Positions 55,337-64,000 of a stretch of DNA of 64,000 nucleotides are shown here, piece after piece. Under the pieces are notes generated by a model. The model did not search any database, was not told the DNA's origin, and saw only the letters and a list, made by a program, of their open reading frames with translations. Numbering within the stretch: the first letter of the stretch is position 1; each line of letters starts with the position of its first letter. This stretch comes from CAVUCH01 sp963697705 (lineage in GTDB: Bacteria > Acidobacteriota > Vicinamibacteria > Vicinamibacterales > JAENWD01), in the NCBI GenBank assembly GCA_963697705.1, contig CAVOPA010000017.1:806001-870000 (forward strand), written 5' to 3'. The translations under genes were made by a program, and so were the position numbers.

Positions 55337-56662
55337 GTGCCCGCGCCGTTCCAAGCATCGCCCCGGCTCCAGCAGTCGTTCCGTGCGCTGCGTCACCGCA
55401 ACTATCAGCTCTTTTTTGGTGGACAGCTGATTTCGCTCACCGGGACGTGGATGCAGTCGGTCGCGCAATCCTGGCTCGTCTACCGACTGACGGGCTCTGC
55501 CGCGCTGCTCGGATTCGTCGGCTTTGCCGGGCAGATCCCGGTGTTCCTGCTGGCGCCCATCGGCGGCGCCGTTGCGGACGCGCGCGGCCGGCACCCGATC
55601 CTGGTCGCCACCCAGACGGCGTCGATGCTCCTCGCCTTCGTTCTTGCCGGCCTCACGCTGGCCGGTCGTGTGCAGGTCTGGCACGTGTTCGCGATTGCGG
55701 CGCTCGTCGGGATGGTGAATGCGTTCGACATCCCCGCGCGGCAGGCGTTCGTCGCCGACATGGTCGGCCGCGGCGACCTGGTGAACGCGATCGCGCTCAA
55801 CTCGTCGATGTTCAACGGCGCGCGGATCATCGGGCCCGCCGTGGCGGGCGCGCTCGTGGCGACCATCGGCGAGGGCTGGTGCTTCTTCCTCAACGGCGTG
55901 AGCTACGTGGCGGTCATAAGCGGGCTGCTGCTGATGCGCCTCGCCGCGCGTCCCAGGCCCAGGCGCGAGGGCTCCGGCCTGGCGAACATCATCGAAGGGT
56001 TCCGTTACGTGGCGCGCACGGCGCCTGTCCGTGCGCTGCTGCTGATGCTGGGACTCGTGAGCCTCGCGGGGATGCCCTACGCGGTGCTGATGCCGGTGTT
56101 CGCTGACAGGATCCTGCACGGCGGCCCGAAGGCGCTCGGCCTGCTGATGGGGGCTTCCGGACTGGGCGCACTGGCGGCTGCGGGCGTGCTCGCCACACGC
56201 GACGGGATCCGAGGCCTGGGACGGTGGGTCGCCCTTGCGGCCGCGGGCTTCGGCGTGAGCCTGATGTTGTTCGCGTCGTCGACGACGCTCTGGCTGTCGG
56301 CGGCGGCCCTCGTGCCAACCGGCTTCTGCATGATGTTGCAGATGGCTTCATCGAACACGCTGATCCAGTCGATGGTGCCCGACGCGCTGCGGGGCCGGGT
56401 GATGTCCATCTACTCGATGATGTTCATGGGGATGGCACCTTTTGGCGCGCTGCTCGCCGGGACGCTTGCGGACCGAATCGGCGCGCCGGCCACCGTCGCG
56501 GGCGGCGGCGTCGTCTGCGTCGTCGGCGCGGTCGTCTTCGGCTGGCGGCTGCCGGCGCTCCGGCCCGAAGCGCGGCGGATCATCATCGCCCAGCAGGCTG
56601 CGGCCGGGGAGCCGTCTCAGGGCATGACCGGCGCCGCGGCCCCGAACGATCGGTCCGCATAA
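55337..56662 (+). CDS. MFS transporter of the MFS_3 (EntS-like) group
   Basis: 441 residues with about twelve hydrophobic helices. The opening LRHRNYQLFFGGQLISLTGTWMQSVAQSWLVY and the A-motif region APIGGAVADARGRHPILVATQ are typical of EntS-type exporters of siderophores or small drugs. GTG start. It lies 80 nt after the AAC(3)-like gene on the same strand and may share its transcript. Substrate unknown; drug efflux is only suggested by context. Confidence 0.85.
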   Translation: MPAPFQASPRLQQSFRALRHRNYQLFFGGQLISLTGTWMQSVAQSWLVYRLTGSAALLGFVGFAGQIPVFLLAPIGGAVADARGRHPILVATQTASMLLAFVLAGLTLAGRVQVWHVFAIAALVGMVNAFDIPARQAFVADMVGRGDLVNAIALNSSMFNGARIIGPAVAGALVATIGEGWCFFLNGVSYVAVISGLLLMRLAARPRPRREGSGLANIIEGFRYVARTAPVRALLLMLGLVSLAGMPYAVLMPVFADRILHGGPKALGLLMGASGLGALAAAGVLATRDGIRGLGRWVALAAAGFGVSLMLFASSTTLWLSAAALVPTGFCMMLQMASSNTLIQSMVPDALRGRVMSIYSMMFMGMAPFGALLAGTLADRIGAPATVAGGGVVCVVGAVVFGWRLPALRPEARRIIIAQQAAAGEPSQGMTGAAAPNDRSA

Positions 56663-56790
56663 ACCTTCGCCCGATCACCGAATCCGGAAACGTGTTACGC
56701 GCGCCGTAAGGCGCCCGTCCGATTGGCGTGTGAAAACCGCCGGAATGGGACGGCATCGTTTCTGCTCAACCGGTGGTGGAGGCTTGAACC

Positions 56791-57210
56791 ATGCGACTCG
56801 ATTTTGTACTCGGTGGGCTGGTGGCGGCAGCGCTCGCGTGCGCCGGATGCGGCGGCGGCGGTTACAGCGCGCCAGCGCCATCTCCGACGCCGTCCCCGAC
56901 GCCCGCCTCGGTGATGGTCAACATCCTTGGCGACCGCGGCGGCCAGTCGTTCACTCCGAACCCCGCCTCTCCGGGTGCCCCCCTGACGGTGGCGTGGAAG
57001 AACACCGATGGCACGGTGCACCGGATCGTTGCGAACGACAACTCGTTCGACACGGGCAACATCGGCGCAAATGCCACGAGCACGGCGATCACCGTGCCGA
57101 GCGCGGGGACGAACTACCACTGCAGCATCCACCCGGGCATGATCGGTTCGATCAACGGGGCGGCGGGCACTACGCCGCCGTGCACGGGTCCGTACTGCGC
57201 GCCGCAGTAG
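56791..57210 (+). CDS. Cupredoxin (plastocyanin/azurin-like) lipoprotein
   Basis: 139 residues. A lipoprotein-type signal ends near Cys17/Cys20 (ALACAGC), followed by a Ser/Pro/Thr linker. One cupredoxin domain has type 1 copper ligands His77 (TVHRIV), Cys111, His114 and Met117 in YHCSIHPGM. Probably a membrane-anchored periplasmic electron carrier. It converges with the EF-G paralogue. Confidence 0.88.
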   Translation: MRLDFVLGGLVAAALACAGCGGGGYSAPAPSPTPSPTPASVMVNILGDRGGQSFTPNPASPGAPLTVAWKNTDGTVHRIVANDNSFDTGNIGANATSTAITVPSAGTNYHCSIHPGMIGSINGAAGTTPPCTGPYCAPQ

Positions 57211-57217
57211 GCGAGGC

Positions 57218-57247
57218 GGCGCGCCGGCGATGGAGGCCAGGCGCGCC
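57218..57247. terminator. Possible bidirectional terminator between convergent genes
   Basis: Two copies of the self-complementary GGCGCGCC, 14 nt apart, can pair in transcripts from either side. It occupies the 39-nt gap between the cupredoxin and EF-G paralogue stops. There is no U-run. Confidence 0.35.
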
Positions 57248-57249
57248 GG

Positions 57250-59349
57250 CTACACTTCCTCCACTTCCTCTCCTGCCCGCGCCGCCTTGGCGACAGCGAT
57301 GATCTTCGTCTGGAGGTGCTGCGGCACCTCGTCGTAGTGCGAGTACTCCATGTTGTAGGTGCCGCGCCCGCCGGTGACAGACGTGAGGTGCTGCTCGTAG
57401 GTCAGCATCTCCGCCATCGGCACCTGGGCGCGGATGACGGTGAGGGCAGCGCGCGAGTCCATGCCGCTGATGCGGCCGCGGCGGCTGTTCAAGTCGCCCA
57501 TCAGGTCGCCCGCGTAGTCGCTCGGCGCGTGGATCTCGACGTTCATCACCGGTTCGAGGATGGTCGGACGCGCGCGCGACATGCCGTCCTTGAACGCGAG
57601 CGACCCGGCGAGCTTGAACGACAGCTCGTTGCTGTCGACGGGGTGGAACGAGCCGTCGTACACGGTGGCTTTGAAATCGACGACGGGGTACCCGGCCAGG
57701 TACCCGCGCAGCCGGGCGTCCTGGATTCCCTTCTCGACGGCGGGAACGAACTGCCGCGGAATCGATCCGCCGAAGATGTCGTCCTCGAACACGAAGTCTG
57801 CGCCGCGCGGCAGCGGCTCCATCCGGATCTTGCAGTCGCCGAACTGGCCGTGGCCGCCGGTCTGCTTCTTGTGCCGGCCGTGCGCCTCGATCGACGCGGT
57901 GATTGTCTCGCGATACGGGATCCGGGGCGGCTTGAGGATCACCTCGACGCCGAAGCGCCGTTTCAGCTTGGCGACGGTCACCTCGATGTGCAGCTGTCCC
58001 TGCCCGGCGAGCAGCAGCTCTTTCGTCTGCGGGTCGCGCATGTAGCGGATGGTCGGGTCCTCTTCCTCGAGTCGATGCATCGAGGTGCTGATCTTGTCTT
58101 CGTCGCCGCGGCTCTTCGGCTCGATCGCGTACGACAGCACCGGCTCGGGGAATGCGATCGGCGCGAACACCAGCCCCGTGGCCTTGTCGGCCAGCGTGTC
58201 GTTGGTGAGCGTGTCTTTGAGCTTGGCCACGGCGCCGAGATCTCCCGCGCGCAGTTCCGGCACATTGGTCGCCGTCTTCCCCTGCATCACAGACAGGTGC
58301 CCGAGGCGCTCCGGCGCCTCGCGAGTCACGTTGAACACCGTGGTATCGGCCTTGAGCGTGCCCGTCATCACCCGGAACAGCGTGATCCGCCCCGCGAACG
58401 GGTCTGCCACCGTTTTCCACACGAAGGCGGCGTACGGTCCCGACGGCGAGGCCTCGCGCGTGATCTCCTGGCGCGTTGCCGCATCGAGCGCGCGGAACGG
58501 CCGCTCCGCGGGCGACGGCAGATAGTTGACGATGGCGTCGAGCACGAGCGGGATTCCGATGTTCGCCAGCGCCGAGGCGCACACGAGCGGAGCAATCTTG
58601 CCGGTCAGCGCGGCCTTGCGCAGGCCGGTGACGAGCTCCTCCTGGGTCAGCGTGCCCACCTCGAAGAACCGCTCCATCAGCGCATCGTCCGCCTCGGCGA
58701 CCATCTCGATGAGCGCCTCGCGGGCGGCGGTCGCCGCATCGGCCATGTCCGCAGGCACGTCACCTTCGGTCGGCATTCCCTTGCCGTCGGTCGCGTAGCT
58801 GTATGCCTTCATCGAAACGAGGTCCACGATGCCGGCGAACCCGCGCTCTTCCCCGATGGGGATGTGGATGGGCGTGACGATGCGGCTGCAGGCCTCGCGC
58901 ACGGACGCGAGTGCGCGCTCAACGCTCGAGCGCTCACGGTCGAGCCGATTCAGCACCACGAGCTTGGGGAGTCCGAGCGCTTCGGCCTCCTGCCAGACCT
59001 TCTCCGTCTGCACCTCGGCGCCCGACACCGCGTCGATGACGACGACGGCGGCATCCGCCACGCGCAGCGCGGCGCGCGCATCGCTCAGGAAGTTGGCCAT
59101 CCCGGGCGTGTCGATCAGATTGACCTTCGTCTTGTTCCACTCGCACCAGGCGAGGCTGGCCGACAGGGTATGTTTGCGGGCGATTTCTTCTTCGTCTGAA
59201 TCGGTGACGGTGGTGCCTTCGTCGACCTGGCCGAACCGGTTCACGGCGCCGGCATCGAAGAGGAGGGCTGCGGCCAACTGTGTCTTGCCGGATCCGCTGT
59301 GCCCGACGAGAGCCACGTTCCGGACGTTGGCTGCGTCATAGACCTTCAT
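57250..59349 (-). CDS. EF-G paralogue (EF-G-like GTPase) without catalytic histidine
   Basis: 699 residues collinear with EF-G domains I-V. P-loop GHSGSGKT (16-23) is intact. G3 reads DTPGMANF, so the GTPase-activating histidine of DTPGHVDF is Met84. Switch I lacks RGITI (ARKHTLSAS), and G4 is NRLD (134-137). Domain IV GGHGQFGDC and domain V are present. Such EF-G-like proteins coexist with fusA in several phyla. Likely not the main translocase; perhaps a slow or inactive GTPase in recycling or stress. Conventional fusA lies at 33-35 kb. Confidence 0.85.
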   Translation of the reverse strand: MKVYDAANVRNVALVGHSGSGKTQLAAALLFDAGAVNRFGQVDEGTTVTDSDEEEIARKHTLSASLAWCEWNKTKVNLIDTPGMANFLSDARAALRVADAAVVVIDAVSGAEVQTEKVWQEAEALGLPKLVVLNRLDRERSSVERALASVREACSRIVTPIHIPIGEERGFAGIVDLVSMKAYSYATDGKGMPTEGDVPADMADAATAAREALIEMVAEADDALMERFFEVGTLTQEELVTGLRKAALTGKIAPLVCASALANIGIPLVLDAIVNYLPSPAERPFRALDAATRQEITREASPSGPYAAFVWKTVADPFAGRITLFRVMTGTLKADTTVFNVTREAPERLGHLSVMQGKTATNVPELRAGDLGAVAKLKDTLTNDTLADKATGLVFAPIAFPEPVLSYAIEPKSRGDEDKISTSMHRLEEEDPTIRYMRDPQTKELLLAGQGQLHIEVTVAKLKRRFGVEVILKPPRIPYRETITASIEAHGRHKKQTGGHGQFGDCKIRMEPLPRGADFVFEDDIFGGSIPRQFVPAVEKGIQDARLRGYLAGYPVVDFKATVYDGSFHPVDSNELSFKLAGSLAFKDGMSRARPTILEPVMNVEIHAPSDYAGDLMGDLNSRRGRISGMDSRAALTVIRAQVPMAEMLTYEQHLTSVTGGRGTYNMEYSHYDEVPQHLQTKIIAVAKAARAGEEVEEV

Positions 59350-59394
59350 GGCTGGTATCCTCCGGAGCCCCCACGGGGCATCGCAGAATCATAT

Positions 59395-60263
59395 CGAATT
59401 CGGAATGCGGAATTCGGAATTCGGAATTAGGGTTGAATTCGGAGTTCGGAATTCGGAAGTACTGCGGAGTGCAGGAAGTGGAGATTGCCTGAATCGTCGA
59501 ATCCTCAACCGGGGTCGAAGGACGAGTCTGAACATCCTGCCTCGCCTCCGGCTTCGGCTCTGGGCTCACGGCCATTTCAGGCGCAGTTCCGCGGCTCTGC
59601 TTCGCGGCACACCAGTTGCTCACCGTGCGATCATGCGCTCGGATCTGAAGGAACGCACGAAACGTTTTGCTCTGGAGGTGCTTCAGGTCTCTCTACAGCT
59701 GCGACCCGACTCGCCAGGCTGGCTCCTTCGCGGCCAACTCGTGCGCGCAGGCACCGGGGTGGGATCGAATTACCGCGCGGCATGCCGCAGCAAGTCCAGG
59801 TCCGACTTCATCGCCAAGCTCACGACCGCCGAGGAGGAAGTGGATGAAACCAGCTACTGGTTGGAACTCCTGTTGGCGTGCCAGGCGTTCCCGACAGAGC
59901 GCCTCAGACCGCTGCTGCAGGAAGCCAATGAGCTCACGGCGATTTTCGTAAGCTCGGTCAAGACCGCGCGGGCGAACCGGCGGTAATCGCAACACGATCG
60001 GGTTGACGCCGTCGTCGGGAGCGCGCGCGGGCGAGCATGAGGCGCGGAGAGTGCCGTGCTTGCTTCGAGAGCGTCATGCGAGTGTCGGCTGTTGTTGCGC
60101 GACGCAATTCAAGAGCGGCCGTGCAGGAAGCGCCACAGGCCGCGGCCTTTCAACCCTCAGGGATTCGTAGCACTCCGTCGCTCCTGCAGTCCGCAGTAGT
60201 TCCGAATTCCGAACTCCGAAGTCGAACCTAATTCCGAACTCCGAATTCCGCATTCCGAATTCG
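59395..60263. mobile_element. 869-bp unit: S23 gene between 83-bp inverted repeats (candidate IVS-like element)
   Basis: The left end (59395-59477) and the reverse complement of the right end (60181-60263) align without gaps over about 83 bases with roughly seven mismatches. Both begin CGAATTCGGAATGCGGAATT and end TACTGCGGA-TGCAGGA. The arms are GAATTCG-type heptamers. Between them is only the four-helix-bundle (S23) gene plus about 150-200 nt on each side. The unit sits between the start of the EF-G paralogue and the stop codon of an efflux permease. No transposase is present. The solo run at 51.2 kb is related. Confidence 0.6.
59633..59986 (+). CDS. S23/four-helix-bundle protein (23S rRNA intervening-sequence family)
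   Basis: 117 residues, all helical by pattern: RSDLKERTKRFALEVLQVSLQL; the family-typical QLVRAGTGVGSNYRAACRSKSRSDFIAKL; EEEVDETSYWLELLLACQ. S23 proteins are encoded in intervening sequences of some bacterial 23S rRNAs and are related in fold to the Avd protein of diversity-generating retroelements; their biochemical role is unclear. Here the gene is not in an rRNA but in a long inverted-repeat unit. The start is ATG with a weak ribosome-binding site. Confidence 0.85.
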   Translation: MRSDLKERTKRFALEVLQVSLQLRPDSPGWLLRGQLVRAGTGVGSNYRAACRSKSRSDFIAKLTTAEEEVDETSYWLELLLACQAFPTERLRPLLQEANELTAIFVSSVKTARANRR

Positions 60264-60267
60264 GAAT

Positions 60268-61551
60268 CTACTCGTACCTCAGCGCTTCGATCGGGTCCAG
60301 CCTCGCCGCCTTGAACGCCGGATACATGCCGAAGAAGATGCCGACGGTCGCAGAGAAGCCGAGACCGATCGCAAACGACCACCAGGGGAGCGACACCGGG
60401 AACTGCGTCAGCCAGTGAACGACCAGCCCGATCCCGCTGCCGAGAACCACGCCGAGCAGGCCGCCGAGCGCGGTGAGGAAGACGGCTTCGAGCAGGAACT
60501 GCCACAGGATGTCGCGGCGCTTGGCGCCGAGCGCCTTGCGGACGCCTATCTCGCGAGTGCGTTCGGTGACCGAAATCATCATGATCGCCATTACGCCGAT
60601 GCCGCCCACCATCAGCGCGATCGACGAGATGACGACGAGCGCCAGAAACACCGCGCGCGTCAGCTGGTCGAAGACCTTCATGATGATGTCGGAGGTGAGC
60701 AGGTCGAAGTTGTTTTCTTCGTCCAGCTTCAGCCGGTGCCTGCTCCGCATCACCTGCTCCACCTCGGCGAGCATCTGCTTCTGTGACGTTCCCGGGTACG
60801 GCACGATGGCGATCATCAGAAATCGCGAGATGATCCCTCGAAACCGGGGCGGCGGGTACAGCTTGTCGTAGGTCGGCGCCGGGATGACCGCGAACTCGTC
60901 GGGGTTGCCCCCGAGCGGGCTCGGCCGCTTGCCCATCACGCCGACGACCGTGAACTCGGTCGGTCCAATCCGGACTTTCTTCCCGATCGCGTCGACGTTC
61001 TTGAACAGCGTCTCCGCCGGGGCAAAGCCGAGCACGACGACCTCGCGGCGATGGCTCGCTTCGTAATCATTGAAGAACCGGCCCTGGTCTAGGACCAGGT
61101 AATTCGTTTCAGGAAAGTTCGCCGACGCGCCGACGATCGCCATCTGCTTGGTGGCGATCTTGCCGTACGTCATGCGGAGCTGCTGCGTGCCGGGGCCGCC
61201 TCCCAGCTGGTAACCCACCAGCATCGCGGAAGGCGCGCTGGCCTTGATGGCGCGTGCGTCTTCTTCCGTGATGTCGGGCCGGCGTACCAGGTCCCAGAAC
61301 TTCTTGCCCGCGGCGAAGCTGACGCCGCTCATCTTGGAAACGTAGACGGTGTCCGAACCGAGCTGGCGGATCAGGTTCTCCATCTGGTCGCCGAAGCCGC
61401 GGATGAGCGACGTCATGCCAACAATCGACGTGACGCCGATCACCATGCCCAGGATGGTCAGCGCCGAGCGCATCTTGTTGGTGACGAGCGTTCCCACGGC
61501 CATCGTGAGGATCTCGGCGAGCAGACCGTAGCGGAAGCGGGGGGTTCTCAT
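60268..61551 (-). CDS. MacB-like ABC transporter permease (second of two)
   Basis: 427 residues. An N-terminal helix (RSALTILGMVIGVTSIVGM) is followed by a large periplasmic MacB_PCD domain (about 50-280), then three C-terminal FtsX helices with the coupling loop SVTERTREIGVRKALGAKRRDI. No ATPase is fused. It lies downstream of a similar permease and a MacA-type adaptor in one minus-strand run. Its stop codon abuts the right arm of the S23 unit. Confidence 0.9.
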   Translation of the reverse strand: MRTPRFRYGLLAEILTMAVGTLVTNKMRSALTILGMVIGVTSIVGMTSLIRGFGDQMENLIRQLGSDTVYVSKMSGVSFAAGKKFWDLVRRPDITEEDARAIKASAPSAMLVGYQLGGGPGTQQLRMTYGKIATKQMAIVGASANFPETNYLVLDQGRFFNDYEASHRREVVVLGFAPAETLFKNVDAIGKKVRIGPTEFTVVGVMGKRPSPLGGNPDEFAVIPAPTYDKLYPPPRFRGIISRFLMIAIVPYPGTSQKQMLAEVEQVMRSRHRLKLDEENNFDLLTSDIIMKVFDQLTRAVFLALVVISSIALMVGGIGVMAIMMISVTERTREIGVRKALGAKRRDILWQFLLEAVFLTALGGLLGVVLGSGIGLVVHWLTQFPVSLPWWSFAIGLGFSATVGIFFGMYPAFKAARLDPIEALRYE

Positions 61552-61560
61552 AGCGTCACG

Positions 61561-61700
61561 TCATGTCGGATGGTGGATGCTGAATGCCGCATGTCAGACG
61601 CAACCAGCCTCACACATCGCGCTGCAGCAAACTTTGCGCTCGTCTCAGAGACAGCCGCCATCCGACATCCTGCATCCGACATCCTGCATCCAACATCCCG
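61561..61700. repeat. Inverted repeat, CGGATGC family, with long spacer (copy 3)
   Basis: ATGTCGGATGGTGGATGCTG on the left is answered by CATCCGACATCCTGCATCC repeats on the right, with an approximately 65-nt spacer. It fills the gap between the two permease genes. Confidence 0.75.
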
Positions 61701-61702
61701 TC

Positions 61703-62929
<1,227 letters not shown>

Positions 62930-62957
62930 GGCAGTCGGACGCTTGCGCAGGATACTG

Positions 62958-64000
62958 CTAGGACGCCTTCTTCGTCGTGTCCTTCTTCTTGTCCTTGGGT
63001 TCCGTCTTCGCTTGATCGCCGTCCTTCAGGTTCCGCACCGAGTTGAACGGCCCGGTGATCACTTCGTCGCCGGCCTTCAGCCCGGACAGCACTTCGAAGT
63101 ACTTGTCGCCGGCGATCCCGGTCTTCACCGGAATGAACACGGCCGCGCCGTCTCGCAGGACGAACACGCCTTCCGTCTCCTTGCGCGTCTGTCCTGGCTC
63201 GAGCTCCGCGGCGGAGACCGTCGGCTCCGGCGTGGAGGCGCGCTTCTTCTTGTCGTCCTTCGGCGGCCGCACGATGTTGCCCTGCTTGTCGTAAACCAGG
63301 TCGCGTACCGCCATGGCCTGGATCGGTACGGAGAGCGCCTGCGTGCGCGTGGCCGTCGTGATCTCGGCCGAGCAGGTGAATCCGGGCCGCGCCTCCGCAA
63401 TCTGTCCATCGATCTGGACCGTGACCTTGAAGTTCGTGGCCTGCTGTCCCGCCTGCGTCTGCGCCGTCGTCTGGAGCGGGCTGTTGCCGATCTCCGTCAC
63501 TTTCCCGGTGAAGGTCTGGCCTGGCATGGCATCAATCGTCACCTTCGCCGGCTGGCCAATCTTGACCGTTGGAATCTCCGTCTCGTCGACCTCGACCTCC
63601 GCTTCGATGACGGACATGTCCGCCACCGTCAGCAGTTGCGTGCCAGCGTTGTTCATGGTGCCGACCACCACGTTCTCGCCTTCCTCGATGTTGCGCCGCG
63701 TGACGATGCCGTCGAACGGCGCGCTCAGCGTCACCTGATCGAGGTTGTAGCGGCTGGTGCTGAGCGATGCGGTCTCCTGCTGGATCATGTGTTCGCGGCT
63801 CTGGACTTCCGATTGCCGCGCCTCCAGCTCTGTCTCGCGTACCTTGAGCAGGCTCTCTGCCTGATCGAGAGCCTCGCGGGTCGTCAGCCCTTCCTTCCAC
63901 AGCTCCCGTTGCCGCTTCACCTGGTCGCGTGCAAGCGACAGGTTCGCTTCCGCGGTCGCGACGCCGACCCTTGCCTGCTCGAGCCCGGAACGGGCGCCGG
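62958..64000 (-). CDS. MacA/HlyD-type efflux periplasmic adaptor, 5' end missing
   Basis: Open to the window edge; at least 347 residues visible. The outermost part is coiled-coil hairpin (ARVGVATAEANLSLARDQVKR and later helices). Then come the lipoyl/barrel region (VTLSAPFDGIVTRRNIEEGENV), beta-barrel (IGQPAKVTIDAMPGQTFTGKV) and membrane-proximal domain, with a Lys/Asp-rich C terminus (DKKKDTTKK). First gene in transcription order of the adaptor-permease-permease set. The start lies outside the window. Confidence 0.9.
   Translation of the reverse strand, partial: GARSGLEQARVGVATAEANLSLARDQVKRQRELWKEGLTTREALDQAESLLKVRETELEARQSEVQSREHMIQQETASLSTSRYNLDQVTLSAPFDGIVTRRNIEEGENVVVGTMNNAGTQLLTVADMSVIEAEVEVDETEIPTVKIGQPAKVTIDAMPGQTFTGKVTEIGNSPLQTTAQTQAGQQATNFKVTVQIDGQIAEARPGFTCSAEITTATRTQALSVPIQAMAVRDLVYDKQGNIVRPPKDDKKKRASTPEPTVSAAELEPGQTRKETEGVFVLRDGAAVFIPVKTGIAGDKYFEVLSGLKAGDEVITGPFNSVRNLKDGDQAKTEPKDKKKDTTKKAS

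Noticed and set aside
57316..59199. A 627-codon plus-strand frame opposite the EF-G paralogue
   Set aside because: Antisense shadow of a well-conserved GTPase gene; no motif and no ribosome-binding site.
59395..60263. The S23 unit as an ordinary IS element or MITE
   Set aside because: No transposase, no obvious target-site duplication at the edges that I could read, and arms built of heptamers unlike IS terminal repeats. Kept as an IVS-like candidate.

Overview
The window is GC-rich (roughly two thirds G+C by eye), densely coded bacterial DNA. It carries most of the core translation and transcription gene set, in an order typical of Acidobacteriota. Three things point to that phylum, probably Vicinamibacteria (an inference, not proven): a long two-module MacB/FtsX permease of the ADOP type directly coupled to a PadR regulator, a two-zinc-ribbon insertion in RpoB, and an EF-Tu with a noncanonical switch I.

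Layout. 1-14.3 kb: end of tRNA-Thr, tuf copy 1, rpmG, tRNA-Trp, secE-nusG-rplK-rplA-rplJ-rplL-rpoB-rpoC and a strong hairpin terminator. 14.4-21.1 kb: accessory genes, mostly on the minus strand (ADOP permease with PadR, sthA with a ROK-fold protein, a TMEM175-type channel). 21.4-22.7 kb: a secreted hydrolase and a 78-residue unknown. 22.9-31.6 kb: a tightly coupled phospho-signalling operon (PP2C phosphatase, two Ser/Thr kinases, two FHA proteins and two exported TPR/PEGA/PDZ proteins). 31.6-53.9 kb: a sigma70-like promoter and long structured leader, then rpsL-rpsG-fusA-tuf2 and a complete S10-spc-alpha set to rplQ, including secY, adk, map and infA. rpsH carries an apparent 1-nt frameshift. 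54-57.2 kb: an exported SAM methyltransferase, an AAC(3)-I-like acetyltransferase, an MFS exporter and a cupredoxin lipoprotein. 57.2-64 kb, minus strand: an EF-G paralogue and a MacA/permease/permease efflux set running off the window. A plus-strand S23-type four-helix-bundle gene lies between them inside an 83-bp inverted repeat.

The most unusual signal lies between the genes. Most of the larger gaps in the ribosomal and RNA polymerase blocks are filled by an inverted repeat whose arms are tandem degenerate 7-nt units. The 7-mer differs by family (GGCTCCA, CGGATGC, GAATTCG, AAGGCTA, ACCGTCG, ACTGACA types) but the architecture is the same. The GGCTCCA family alone has 11 full copies, often running from just after a stop codon to just before the next gene's start region. 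The GAATTCG family also forms the long terminal inverted repeats around the S23 gene. S23 proteins are known from intervening sequences of 23S rRNA, so the small palindromes may be non-autonomous relatives of such elements. That link is a hypothesis.
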